Source of the DNA: Heteroscillospira sp050943935
Lineage (GTDB): Bacteria; Bacillota; Clostridia; Oscillospirales; Oscillospiraceae
Reading direction: 5' to 3'
NCBI GenBank assembly: GCA_050943935.1
Contig: JBMNQC010000001.1
Coordinates: forward strand, 222,943-286,942
DNA length: 64,000 nucleotides
Numbering within the stretch: position 1 is the stretch's first letter; each line of letters begins with the position of its first letter. Under the pieces are notes generated by a model. The model saw nothing but the letters and a program-made list of their open reading frames with translations, did no database searches and was not told the origin of the DNA. The position numbers were made by a program, and so were the translations under genes. Positions 7,733 to 16,500 of this stretch are shown one piece after another.

Positions 7733-8725
7733 TTATAATTTAGTGAGCGCTCCCACTTTGGGCGGCAGCTCTGCGGGGTTCAGATTGCGCAGGGCGCAGT
7801 AGCGCTCAAGGAAATCCCGGGCCTGTGCCTCTCCCGGTGTGTACCGGCGCATATCAGCTATGTCCCTGAGGATCTGGGCGCACTCGGTGTCACCAAGATA
7901 GCGGAACAGGCCCGTGCCCCAGAAGCATTTATCGGCGCTGTTGGCATTTGCGTGGTAGTCCCAGTAGCGCAGCTTTTCGGCCTCGGCGGAAGTGAGCTCA
8001 ATGCGGTAGTCCCCGTGAGCGCTGACGTATCCCTCGTCCCGCTCATTGCCCTCAAAGTTCTCGGCTATGAGGAACACGGCAAAGATAAGGCGCTGCTCCT
8101 CCGAAGTGTGGGGCCTGCGGGTGGTGAGCACGGCCAGAGAGTTGGTACGGGCCTCTTTCATGCCCCGGCGGCGGCCCGCCCGCTCATCGGTCTGGTCGGC
8201 GCCAGCGTATGCCCGCCAGTCCAGGAGCATGGTGCTCTCGTAGCAGACAAAGCCGTCCTTAAAGACCCGGCTCAGTTCATCCCGGTCGGCTTTGCCCTCT
8301 ATATACTCACGGCAGACGCTGTTCGTGCACCAGCGGCGCTTGGCCCTGTTCACATTGTAGCGTATGGCCTCGTCGCTGCACACGCCCTGATAGCCTATGT
8401 GGCCGCAATCCGAGCCGCCGTCGCACCAGTTGCATTTGAATGCCACGTTGGCGCTTAGCTCTGCGCGGCTGCGCTGCTCCTCCTGAGTTTTCACCCTGGC
8501 GGCGGAAAAGCGCTGCTGCTCCTGTTCCCTGCGTTGGGAAGCCAGGCTCTCCACATAAGCTTTGGCAGCCTCGTCTTCGATTATGTAGCTGTTCAGAAAG
8601 GCATCGGGGAAACCCACGGTCACGCTTTTCTCACCAAGCCGCAAATATATCTTGTCCCCGCAGCAATTCTCTACTATCCCCTCGCCCAAAAAGCGATTGC
8701 GTACTTTTATGCCCATTAAATCCAT
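7733..8725 (-). CDS. Cysteine-rich protein of unknown function
   Basis: A 330-residue protein I cannot assign. Residues 1-50 resemble a small beta-barrel module found at the front of several uncharacterised Firmicute proteins (VRNRFLGEGIVEN, then KSVTVGFPDAFLNSY). A charged helix follows at 55-90. Then comes a region with Cys pairs (KCNWCDGGSDCGH, GVCSDEAIR, WCTNSVCREY) that could bind zinc. The C-terminal half is alpha-helical with aromatic motifs (YWDYHANANSADKCFWGTG). GAGG six bases upstream supports the first ATG. It lies 3 bp after yigZ, so it is probably in the hflX-yigZ operon. Confidence 0.65.
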   Translation of the reverse strand: MDLMGIKVRNRFLGEGIVENCCGDKIYLRLGEKSVTVGFPDAFLNSYIIEDEAAKAYVESLASQRREQEQQRFSAARVKTQEEQRSRAELSANVAFKCNWCDGGSDCGHIGYQGVCSDEAIRYNVNRAKRRWCTNSVCREYIEGKADRDELSRVFKDGFVCYESTMLLDWRAYAGADQTDERAGRRRGMKEARTNSLAVLTTRRPHTSEEQRLIFAVFLIAENFEGNERDEGYVSAHGDYRIELTSAEAEKLRYWDYHANANSADKCFWGTGLFRYLGDTECAQILRDIADMRRYTPGEAQARDFLERYCALRNLNPAELPPKVGALTKL

Positions 8726-8728
8726 AAT

Positions 8729-9358
8729 CTACCTCACCCGGACGCCGCGGAAGGTGCTGCCCACGCAGTCGCAGGTGGCGGTGCCCGCCGTCAGCTCCGT
8801 GAGAGCATCACGGAAGGCGGGGGACTTTTCCTGACTGAGCAGCGTTTCAAGCAGCACATCCGTGCCGAAATCCGTATTCTGTATAACGGCGCCGTTATCC
8901 TCCAGGAGGCGGCGCACCCTCTCGAACTGGTTGTAGGCGCAGGAGATGAGCAGCTCGTCCCAGCTGTCCATGCGGCTTATCCCGGCGGCGTCCAGAGCCA
9001 GCTTGGCGGTGTTGGAATAGGCGCGCACCAGGCCGCCCGCTCCCAGCAGCACGCCGCCGAAATAGCGGGTGACCACGCAGCAGACGTTTTTTATATCCTC
9101 GGCGCGGAACACGTTCAGCGTGGGCATGCCGGAGGTGCCCCCCGGCTCGCCGTCGTCGCTGTAGCGCATTATGCCGCCCTCAAGCATGATATAGGCGTAG
9201 ACGTTGTGGGTGGCGTCCCAATGCTTCTCGCGCATCTCCTTTACCCGGGCTATGGCCTCGGCCTCGTCCTCCACGGGCCAGACCCGGCCTATGAAGCGGG
9301 AGCGTTTTTCTACAAACTCCGCCTCGCCGTAGCCGTGGGGCACAAGATAGCTTTTCAC
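8729..9358 (-). CDS. yigZ: YigZ/IMPACT-family protein
   Basis: A 209-residue protein of the UPF0029/IMPACT family. The N-terminal domain carries KRSRFIGRVWPV, the signature YSDDGEPGGTSGMP and VVTRYFGGVLLGAGGLVRAY. The C-terminal domain (about residues 135-200) is the ferredoxin-like DUF1949 module. The family is linked to translation or stress control, but its biochemical role is unsettled. The start is GTG at 9358 (VKSYLVPHG), which overlaps the hflX stop as GTGA and has GGAG upstream. A longer upstream frame is only the hflX region read out of frame. Confidence 0.9.
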   Translation of the reverse strand: MKSYLVPHGYGEAEFVEKRSRFIGRVWPVEDEAEAIARVKEMREKHWDATHNVYAYIMLEGGIMRYSDDGEPGGTSGMPTLNVFRAEDIKNVCCVVTRYFGGVLLGAGGLVRAYSNTAKLALDAAGISRMDSWDELLISCAYNQFERVRRLLEDNGAVIQNTDFGTDVLLETLLSQEKSPAFRDALTELTAGTATCDCVGSTFRGVRVR

Positions 9359-10611
9359 TTCTCCCACTCCTCGCGCAGGTCGGGCACATCGCTCCAGACC
9401 GCGTATTCGCGCACACGGCCCCACAGGCCGGGCTTCATGGACACTTCCACCTCTATGCCCTCGGGCACATAGTCCACTTTGGACACGGCGGCCTCGCGGT
9501 GCAGAATTTCCAGCACGCCGCCCTTGTCGTAGGGCAGCAGCAGGCGGGCATGGTATTTGCCCATGTCGAGAGTCTCGACTATTTTGGCCACCAGCTCGTC
9601 CGTTCCCTCGCCGGTACGGGCGGAGACACACACGCTGTCCCGGCCGTGGGGCAGCTCATCGTCGAACAGGTCGCACTTGTTGTAAACTCTTATGCAGGGG
9701 GTCTGCTCCGCCTCCAGCTGGACTATCAGGTCCTCGACTATGCCGGCCTGAGCCTCCCAGTTGGGATTGGATAGGTCAATAACGTGCAGCAGCACATCCG
9801 CGTAGGCCAGCTCCTCCAGAGTGGACTTAAAGGCCTCGATAAGGTGAGTGGGCAGCTTGCGGATAAAGCCGACGGTATCGGACAGCAGGGCTTCCTCCCT
9901 GTCGTTGAGCTTCAGGCGGCGGGTGGTGGTGTCCAGCGTATCGAACAGCCGGTTATTGGCCGGGATGTCCGAGCCGGTGAGGCAGTTAAGGAGAGTGGAT
10001 TTGCCCGCGTTGGTGTAGCCCACCAGAGCAATGACCGGCATGGCGTTTTTCTCACGGCGGCGGCGCTGAGTGCCGCGGACGCGGCGGACGGCCTCCAGTT
10101 CCTCTTTGAGCTTGCTTATTTTGCGGCCTATGTGCCGGCGGTCGGTCTCCAGCTGGGTTTCGCCGGGGCCGCGGGTGCCTATGGCGCCCTCCTGGCGCTC
10201 CAGATGCTTCCACATACCAATGAGGCGGGGCAGCAGATACTGGTACTGAGCCAACTCAACCTGGAGCTGACCCTCCCTTGTTCTGGCGCGCTGAGCGAAG
10301 ATATCCAGTATGAGGCCGGAGCGGTCCAGCACCTTTACGCCCAGTTCCTCGGTGAGCACCCTCATCTGTGATGGACTTAGCTCATTGTCGAACACAGCCA
10401 GGTCGCACTCCTGGGCGTTTATAAGCTCCTTCATCTCTTTCACCTTGCCGTCTCCCAGGAAGCTGCGGGGATCTGGGGTGGCCTTGTTCTGCAGAATGGT
10501 GGCCACGGCCTCGCCGCCCGCGGTCTCAACCAGAGCGGCAAGCTCAGCCATGCTCTCCTCGGTGGACTGCTCGGTCCTGTCCATGCTGGCGGCGTTCAGT
10601 CCGGCCAGCAC
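9355..10611 (-). CDS. hflX: Ribosome-associated GTPase HflX
   Basis: A 418-residue GTPase that splits stalled 70S ribosomes in stress. The N-terminal HflX domain includes DPRSFLGDGKVKEM, FDNELSPSQMRVLTEELG, DRSGLILDIFAQRARTREG and the glycine-rich GTRGPGETQLETDRR. The G domain follows with G1 GYTNAGKST, G3 DTVGF and G4 NKCD. The C-terminal part is short. The start chosen is GTG at 10611 with AAGGA seven bases upstream; no ATG lies between it and the preceding stop. It is coupled to yigZ. Confidence 0.95.
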   Translation of the reverse strand: MLAGLNAASMDRTEQSTEESMAELAALVETAGGEAVATILQNKATPDPRSFLGDGKVKEMKELINAQECDLAVFDNELSPSQMRVLTEELGVKVLDRSGLILDIFAQRARTREGQLQVELAQYQYLLPRLIGMWKHLERQEGAIGTRGPGETQLETDRRHIGRKISKLKEELEAVRRVRGTQRRRREKNAMPVIALVGYTNAGKSTLLNCLTGSDIPANNRLFDTLDTTTRRLKLNDREEALLSDTVGFIRKLPTHLIEAFKSTLEELAYADVLLHVIDLSNPNWEAQAGIVEDLIVQLEAEQTPCIRVYNKCDLFDDELPHGRDSVCVSARTGEGTDELVAKIVETLDMGKYHARLLLPYDKGGVLEILHREAAVSKVDYVPEGIEVEVSMKPGLWGRVREYAVWSDVPDLREEWEK

Positions 10612-10662
10612 GGCTCTTTCCTTTTTCCGTGTAATGTTATCTATTCTGAATCAGTTCCTTTC

Positions 10663-11163
10663 TCAGTTTTCGGCCAGAACGGACACGATCTCGCCTATAT
10701 ACATACGGTGATAGTCATTGTTCGCGTAGTTCTTCTCAATGGATGCGTCCAGGAAGTTTTGGGGGGCTATATCCTGGTAATACAGCTTGCGGCACACCAG
10801 CACCAGCTTGGCGCCCTGGAAGTACACGCCGCCCTCTTCCACGGCAGGGTGCAGAGAGCACTCCTTGACCTTGTCCACATCCCGGCCGCTTTTGGCGCCG
10901 CAGAAGGCCAGAGCCTTGTGCATATCTTCGGGATAGGCGCTGAGGGTGAAGTAATCGCTGTTTTCCATGAACTCATAGGTGTAGCGCTGGGGACGGACGT
11001 AAACGGTGGCCACGGGCTTGTTCCAGATTATGCCCAGACCGCCCCAGGAGACAGTCATGGTATTGAAGCTCTCCCTGTCTCCGGCGGTGAGCAGCATCCA
11101 GTCGGACAGGGTTTTGAAAACGTTCTGTCCCATTTCCTCGGGTTTATATTTTACAAGGCTCAT
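10663..11163 (-). CDS. Flavin reductase-like (FMN-binding split barrel) protein
   Basis: A 166-residue, single-domain protein. NTMTVSWGGLGIIWNKPVATVYVRPQRYTYEFMENSDYFTLS is the flavin-binding core of the flavin-reductase-like split-barrel family. A second conserved block is FCGAKSGRDVDK. Many clostridial proteins of this type, which bind FMN without a partner oxygenase, are of unknown substrate. It is the first gene before hflX on the minus strand, with a 51-bp gap, and is divergent from the CcdA-like gene. Confidence 0.88.
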   Translation of the reverse strand: MSLVKYKPEEMGQNVFKTLSDWMLLTAGDRESFNTMTVSWGGLGIIWNKPVATVYVRPQRYTYEFMENSDYFTLSAYPEDMHKALAFCGAKSGRDVDKVKECSLHPAVEEGGVYFQGAKLVLVCRKLYYQDIAPQNFLDASIEKNYANNDYHRMYIGEIVSVLAEN

Positions 11164-11242
11164 TTTGCTCGCTCCTTAACATTATTATTTGTTTATTATA
11201 CGCTGTTTTTTCGCTCTTGACAACAGAAAGCATAATTTCTCC

Positions 11243-11272
11243 TTGCTTTCACAGCGGTTATGGATATATAAT
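11243..11272 (+). promoter_or_regulatory. Probable promoter of the CcdA-like gene
   Basis: TTGCTT (11243-11248), an 18-bp spacer and TATAAT (11267-11272), 34 bp before the start codon at 11307. Confidence 0.55.
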
Positions 11273-11306
11273 AAATAGCTAAATCTATTTTAATAAGGAA
11301 GTACCC

Positions 11307-11969
11307 ATGGAAATTCTTATAGTAATCGCACAGGGATTTTTCACCTTTGCCGCCCCCTGCCATCTGCCGCTGCTGCCGGTACTCATGATGCTGTTCTCCG
11401 GCTCGGGAGAGGGAAAGGCCGCCCGGTGCTTTAAAAACACATTTTTGTTCACCCTGGGCATCACAGCCTCCTTCTGCGTCATGGGAGCCGTGGCCGGCTC
11501 TCTGGGCAGCGTACTGGAGATACACGGCGAGGGCTTCGATGTGGTCTGCGGCGTGTTCATGATAGTCATGGGCGTGCTGTACTCAGGACTGCTGCCCTTT
11601 AAACTGCCACATTTCAGTTGGCTGCCCCAGCTGAAGCAGGGCATGGGCGGCGCCGCCTGTATGGTGTTCGGCGTTTTGTTCTCTCTGAGCTTTCTCCCCT
11701 GCTCCGGCGCCCTCTGGGCCTCTGCCATGCTGGTTGCGTCCCACACCGGCTCCGCTCTGGGCGGCATATTTGTGATGCTGGCCTACTCGGCGGGCATATG
11801 CGTCCCCTTCCTTGTGGCCGCCCTGCTTACCGACAAGGTGAAGAACACCGTGAAATTCGTAAAGCGCCATACCCGCGCCATGAACCTCTGCGCCGCTGTC
11901 CTGCTTATAGTCTTCGGCGTTCTCATGGCCACCGGTATGCTGGATACCCTGCTGGGACACCACCACTAA
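11307..11969 (+). CDS. CcdA/DsbD-like membrane thiol transporter
   Basis: A 220-residue membrane protein with six hydrophobic helices in two related halves, the layout of the CcdA/DsbD core that carries reducing equivalents across the membrane. Each half carries a conserved Pro-Cys: FFTFAAPCHLPLLPV near residue 18 and SFLPCSGALWASA near residue 130. These cysteines are the expected redox pair. The C-terminus ends LGHHH. AAGGAAG precedes the ATG. No thioredoxin-like partner is adjacent, so the acceptor is unknown. Confidence 0.88.
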   Translation: MEILIVIAQGFFTFAAPCHLPLLPVLMMLFSGSGEGKAARCFKNTFLFTLGITASFCVMGAVAGSLGSVLEIHGEGFDVVCGVFMIVMGVLYSGLLPFKLPHFSWLPQLKQGMGGAACMVFGVLFSLSFLPCSGALWASAMLVASHTGSALGGIFVMLAYSAGICVPFLVAALLTDKVKNTVKFVKRHTRAMNLCAAVLLIVFGVLMATGMLDTLLGHHH

Positions 11970-11978
11970 ATATTATAA

Positions 11979-12024
11979 AAACAGCCTCCCGCCTGTGGTT
12001 CATGCCGCAAGCCGGAAGCTGTTT
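11979..12024. terminator. Bidirectional hairpin between convergent genes
   Basis: AAACAGC...GCTGTTT outer arms with further TCC/GGA and GC/GC pairs inside. A short T run (TTTCTTT) follows on the plus strand. Confidence 0.6.
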
Positions 12025-12026
12025 CT

Positions 12027-12230
12027 TTATGGATAGTATTCAGTCGGTTTGGAAAGCAGTACGAGTAAATCGACAAATACACCAATCCCAAACAAGCCCA
12101 AAGTAACCAAGTACAGTATTCCCATCATAGCTTTGCCCTCATAGAATTTATGTACTCCCAACATTCCGAAAAGCAGGAACAGGATAAAAGCTATCCATTT
12201 GTTTTTAGGCTTCTGTTTACCAAGACTCAA
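12027..12230 (-). CDS. TM2-domain small membrane protein
   Basis: A 67-residue protein with two membrane helices (IAFILFLLFGMLGVHKFYEG and GILYLVTLGLFGIGVFVDLL). The HKFYEGK turn between them is the TM2-domain signature. These small proteins are widespread and of unknown function. A stop lies three codons before, and the only usable start is TTG at 12230 with no good ribosome site, which is unusual. Base composition is more AT-rich than the flanking genes. Confidence 0.75.
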   Translation of the reverse strand: MSLGKQKPKNKWIAFILFLLFGMLGVHKFYEGKAMMGILYLVTLGLFGIGVFVDLLVLLSKPTEYYP

Positions 12231-12295
12231 AGTATTTTATCTTATAAACACAGAGGTTATTATCTAAATAGAAACGGATGATACAATCTATATAG

Positions 12296-12982
12296 TTAAT
12301 TAGCGTTTGGAAATCCAAAAACTATTCTGCTAACTTTATCATCTTCAAATAATATTACAGCACCAATTGAAGTTGTCATATTGCTATAAAATTGAAGCTC
12401 GTCTGGAAGAACAGCACCGTCAACATAGGCGGCATAATCATATTCGTTATAATAGCCATCCGGTTTATAATCACACAACAATTTTTTTATAAAAATACAA
12501 GAATATAGGTTATCAGAAAACTTTTTCTCAAGTTCATCGCTGCTGGTGGAAAGAATTTCGATGCCATACAGAGGGTAATCAGAATATGTTTTGATAAATT
12601 CATCCATCGAAAGGCCAACATAAATATCTTTTAAAGCAAATGATGGGCCGGTTATGTCGTATCGTAATATTTGTTTTGAGTTAATATCTGAATCGTAACT
12701 GGAATCAAGAAGAACTTCAAATTGTATATCGTGGTATTCCAAAATATTCAATATATTAGGTGTTTCGGAGGCATGGGCATAAACTGAATACTGTGATATT
12801 TTTTCCGGTGCTCCCCATTCGTCAAGAAGACCAGCAACATCTACTTGCCAAACAGGTTGTTTGTTAATAAATGTATCTTTTAGAGTGAAAAAGGGTAAAG
12901 ATTCGGAAAATGTGTTTGGTTGAAAATAGTTGTAAGATGAAAATAACAATAAAATCAGAATCACAATAGTTAGTTTTTTCAT
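12296..12982 (-). CDS. Secreted or membrane-anchored protein of unknown function, AT-rich
   Basis: A 228-residue protein with a signal or anchor sequence (KKLTIVILILLLFSSYNYF). The ATG at 12982 is chosen because AAAGGAG lies nine bases upstream; a longer frame adds residues that read like leader DNA. The mature part has no family I recognise. It is rich in Tyr, Asp and Ser and mentions no catalytic motif; VGLSMDEFIKTY is reminiscent of small lipoproteins that track DNA or wall signals, but this is not evidence of function. Codon use is strongly AT-biased compared with every neighbour, which suggests acquisition by transfer. Confidence 0.7.
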   Translation of the reverse strand: MKKLTIVILILLLFSSYNYFQPNTFSESLPFFTLKDTFINKQPVWQVDVAGLLDEWGAPEKISQYSVYAHASETPNILNILEYHDIQFEVLLDSSYDSDINSKQILRYDITGPSFALKDIYVGLSMDEFIKTYSDYPLYGIEILSTSSDELEKKFSDNLYSCIFIKKLLCDYKPDGYYNEYDYAAYVDGAVLPDELQFYSNMTTSIGAVILFEDDKVSRIVFGFPNAN

Positions 12983-13110
12983 GTGTTCTTTCTCCTTTAT
13001 AGAGTAGAAGCTTGTTATCATACAAGTATTTGTAAATTTAGCGTAAGAACATGAAAAATATAGCAATTCACAATGTTAGTCTACCATGTTTCCACAGATA
13101 AAACAACAAA

Positions 13111-13140
13111 AAGCTCAGCAGACATTTTCTTACTGAGCTT
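13111..13140 (-). terminator. Second terminator downstream of rpmE
   Basis: AAGCTCAG...CTGAGCTT stem with a 14-nt loop, followed on the minus strand by TTTTGTTGTTTTAT. Confidence 0.65.
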
Positions 13141-13164
13141 TCAAAACAGCGCATATAAAAGCAT

Positions 13165-13189
13165 AAGGGAGAGCAAAACGCTCTCCCTT
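13165..13189 (-). terminator. First terminator downstream of rpmE
   Basis: A perfect 10-bp stem AAGGGAGAGC/GCTCTCCCTT with a 5-nt loop, 20 bp after the rpmE stop. The T content after it is modest, which may explain the second terminator. Confidence 0.75.
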
Positions 13190-13208
13190 AAACTTTAAAC
13201 CGTTATCC

Positions 13209-13409
13209 TTACTTGAGGCCGAACTTCTTGTTGAACTTGTCAACGCGTCCGCTGGTGTCGACCAGCTTCTGCTTGCCGGTGTAGAAAGGATGGCACTTGG
13301 AGCAGATTTCAACGAAGATGTCCTTCTTGGTGGAGCCGGTCTCGTAGACGGCGCCGCAGGCGCAACGAATCGTGGTCTGCTGATAATCGGGATGGATTCC
13401 GGATTTCAT
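13209..13409 (-). CDS. rpmE: 50S ribosomal protein L31 (zinc-binding form)
   Basis: A 66-residue bL31. It has the start KSGIHPDYQQTTIRCACG, the zinc-ribbon cysteines CAC and CSKC, and the end VDKFNKKFGLK. Retention of all four Cys makes it the zinc-containing (C+) form, which in Firmicutes is normally exchanged for a C- paralogue under zinc limitation. The ATG at 13409 has GAGGTG upstream; a longer frame would read into the promoter. It is a single-gene unit with its own promoter, leader hairpin and two terminators. Confidence 0.97.
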   Translation of the reverse strand: MKSGIHPDYQQTTIRCACGAVYETGSTKKDIFVEICSKCHPFYTGKQKLVDTSGRVDKFNKKFGLK

Positions 13410-13442
13410 AATTACATTCACCTCACAAAAGCTATCTTGATG

Positions 13443-13456
13443 ACACCCACGGGTGT
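13443..13456 (-). promoter_or_regulatory. Leader hairpin of rpmE
   Basis: ACACCC-AC-GGGTGT lies in the 5-prime UTR, inside an outer CTTG/CAAG pair. Ribosomal protein genes often carry autoregulatory leaders, and an L31 leader is known in Firmicutes, but the match to that motif is not tested here. Confidence 0.4.
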
Positions 13457-13476
13457 GGTTACAAGACGCAACACGG

Positions 13477-13505
13477 ATTGTACCATAACGCCGGACTTTT
13501 TGCAA
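13477..13505 (-). promoter_or_regulatory. Sigma-A promoter of rpmE
   Basis: Minus-strand TTGCAA (13505-13500), a 17-bp spacer and TACAAT (13482-13477). Confidence 0.8.
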
Positions 13506-13533
13506 GAGTTTTTCACAAAATGTGCGGGAATTT

Positions 13534-16500
13534 TTAAGGTAATATCCTCTTATTTTCTCCGTTTTCGTCCAGAAGCACCGCCATGGATGCGCGCAGAAAG
13601 TAGAGTATCATACCCATTACAGATTTTCCGGTCAGGCGCCGCATGGCCCGGGCATAGCTGCGCACCTGTGGGGCGTAAAAGCGCACCTTTTCGTCCAGAT
13701 TATCAGAGTTCACATAATCTGTTTTATAATCAATTATGGTAATCTCTCCATTTTCCTCTATGGCGCAGTCTATGACGCCCTGGAGGAGCAGGCTGTCCCC
13801 CGCTCCGCCCTCGAAATAGTCTCCCGCGTCGCACAGGAGGGAGAAGGGCGTCTCCCGCAGCACTCTTTCCGCGCCAAGCACCCGGCGGCCTGTCCCGGAG
13901 CTGAAGAAGCCCAGCACGGCCCGGGCGTCCACGGCCGCGGCCTGGCGGGGGCTGAGGTAGCCCTCGCGCTCAAGGCGGCTTATCTCGCCCTTCACGGCGT
14001 CCAGACTGCCGGTGGCGGCAAAGTTAATATACTGCATTACCAGATGGGTGGCCGTGCCCTTTTCCGCCCCCGTAAGGGCGCGCTCTCGGCCCAGTTCCGG
14101 CATACGGAACAGTCCGGAATTTTCGGCTGGCAGCAGAGGCTGGCTCTCGGTGTCGGCCTCCGCGGCCTCTTTCAGCTCCGTGGCGGTGAGCTTTGAGGGC
14201 AAAGCCACGGATGCAGCGTGGGGATAGACAAATTCAAGCCGCCGGGCGAGGGCCTGCACAGCCTCCTCGTCGAACATGACCTCGCCGTTTTCTGCCTCCG
14301 GTATAATCTCCTCCCGCTCCTCGGGCTGGGTGATGCACAGCTCCATGCAGTCCTGCTCCAGCAGAGCGGTCTGTATGAGCCAATGGGCCATGGACTGGGC
14401 TCCGGCCAGCTCCTGGGGCGGGATGGGGCTGCGTGCGCCCTGTCGCAGCTTTTCTATGGTTTTTTCTGGAATTTTCATGGCACAGGTGATGAACAGGCGC
14501 TCCTTGGCCCGGGTGAGGGCCACATACAGCACCCGCATCTCCTCGGACAGTAGCTCGTCGTTCATTTTTTCCGATATGGCACGGCGGGCTATGGTGGGGT
14601 ACTCTATGCCACGGACCCTGTCCGTGAATTTGGGGCCAAGGCCCAGCCCGGCGTGCACCAGCACGGGCTGAAGCATATCCTGGCGGTTAAAGCGCCGGGC
14701 CGTGTCACAGAGGAACACTATGGGGAATTCCAGGCCCTTGGACTTGTGTATGCTCATTATGGTAACTCCGCCGCCCCCGTCTGAGGCTGGCATGGGCGGC
14801 TCCTCTCCCCGCTCCAGCATACGGCGCAGGGCGGCTACGAATTTGAACAGGCCGCGGAAGCCCTCGGCCTCGAATTTACCCGCGTATTCCAGCAGCATCA
14901 GCAGATTGCGCCGCCGTCTCTCTCCGCCCTCCATGGCTGACAGGGCCGCCATGGCGTCTATGCTGTTGTATACCCGCCGCAGGAGGGTGTCCGTGGGCAG
15001 GTCGGGAGCTATGCCGCGCAGCTCTTCCAGCTTTTTGAGAAAATCCGCGCTGCGCTCATTGGTCTGGGAGTGGACGCGCAGGGCGTCGAAAAAGCTGCCG
15101 GAGGCGCGGCAGGCGCGGATCTGCGCCAGTTCGTCGGCGGTGAAGCCGAAGAACACCGAGCGCAGGGCGGATATGAGGGGCACATCCTGATGTGGGTTGT
15201 CTATGACAGCCAGCAGGGATATCATGGCCGACACCTCGGCCGTGGTGAAAAAGGCGCCGCCCTTCTGCTCGGAGACAGGGATGCCCTCCTCCGCCAGAGC
15301 CATGGCGTAGACCTCCCCCACCGCTCCGGGAGAGCGCAGGAGTATCACTATATCGCCGTATTCGGCGGGGCGGGCACCGCCTCCGGCGAACACGGGAGTT
15401 TTGGCTTCTATGAGTTCCCGTATTCTCCGGGCCGCGGTGCGGGCTTCCAGGAGGGTCTTGTCCGGGCTGTCCTCGTCTCCCGCGCCGGGCAGCTCCACTA
15501 TCTCCAGCCGGGCTTTCGCCTCGCCCTCGGGGGGATAGTATCCGGCGCCGCATTTGAGGCTGGCCTCCTCGTCGTAGTCCAGCTCGCCCAGCTCCCGGGA
15601 CATGATGTTTTTAAACACATGGTTGGCCGCGTTCAGCACGCAGGCCCGGGAGCGGAAATTCTCCCGAAGGAGTATTTTTCGCCCGGGGGCGTTTTCGTCC
15701 TGCTCCTCACGGCTGAAGCGGGCGTATTTGTCCAGAAATATGCCGGGGTCGGCCAGACGGAAGCGGTAAATGGACTGCTTCACGTCGCCAACCATGAAGA
15801 GGTTCTTCCCCTCCCGGGAGACGGCGTGAAAGAGCATATCCTGCACGGCGTTCACGTCCTGATACTCGTCCACCATTATCTCCGTGTAGCGCTGGGATAT
15901 CTTTTTCGCCAGATAAGTAGGCGCGCCGTGCTCGTCCGTGAGCAGCTTTGCCGCCAGATGCTCCAGATCGGAGAAATCCACACAGCCGCTGCGGCGTTTC
16001 TCCGCAGCAAAGCGGTGTGAGAAGTCCAGCGTCACATCCAGCAGGTGCTGCATGGCCGGAGCCATGGCCTTCATGGCGCTCAAAAGCTCCGCGCTGGGCG
16101 CGGCAAAGGACGAATTCAGCTTTTCCATGGACTTTTTGCAGGCCTCGCGGCGGCTTTTTATCCTGTCGGACAGCTCCGGGTCGGGGGAGGCGCGCAGGGC
16201 GCCAAGGCGCGGAAAGGCTATGGGCAGCTTTTCCCGTGCTTTGTCCCAGCCCAGGGGCAGAGTGCGCTCCAAATCACGGAGTGAGAGCGCCGTTTCCTCT
16301 ATGCTTGGGGAATAGGCCCTGCGTATTTTTTCCGGAGCATCCTCCCCATTCATCAGCAGTATGAGTTCTTCCAGCTCCCGCGCCCAGTAGGACACGTTTT
16401 TCGCAGCCCGCTCAAGGAGATACGCTCCCCATGGGCTTTCGCCCGCGTCGGATATGCCCTCCATGTCCAGCAGGCGCTTCTGCTCCATGGCCCAGCGCTC

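Noticed and set aside
8729..9631. 300-residue version of YigZ with a longer N-terminus
   Set aside because: The extra N-terminal part is the hflX coding region read in another frame; GTG at 9358 has a ribosome site and the family start.
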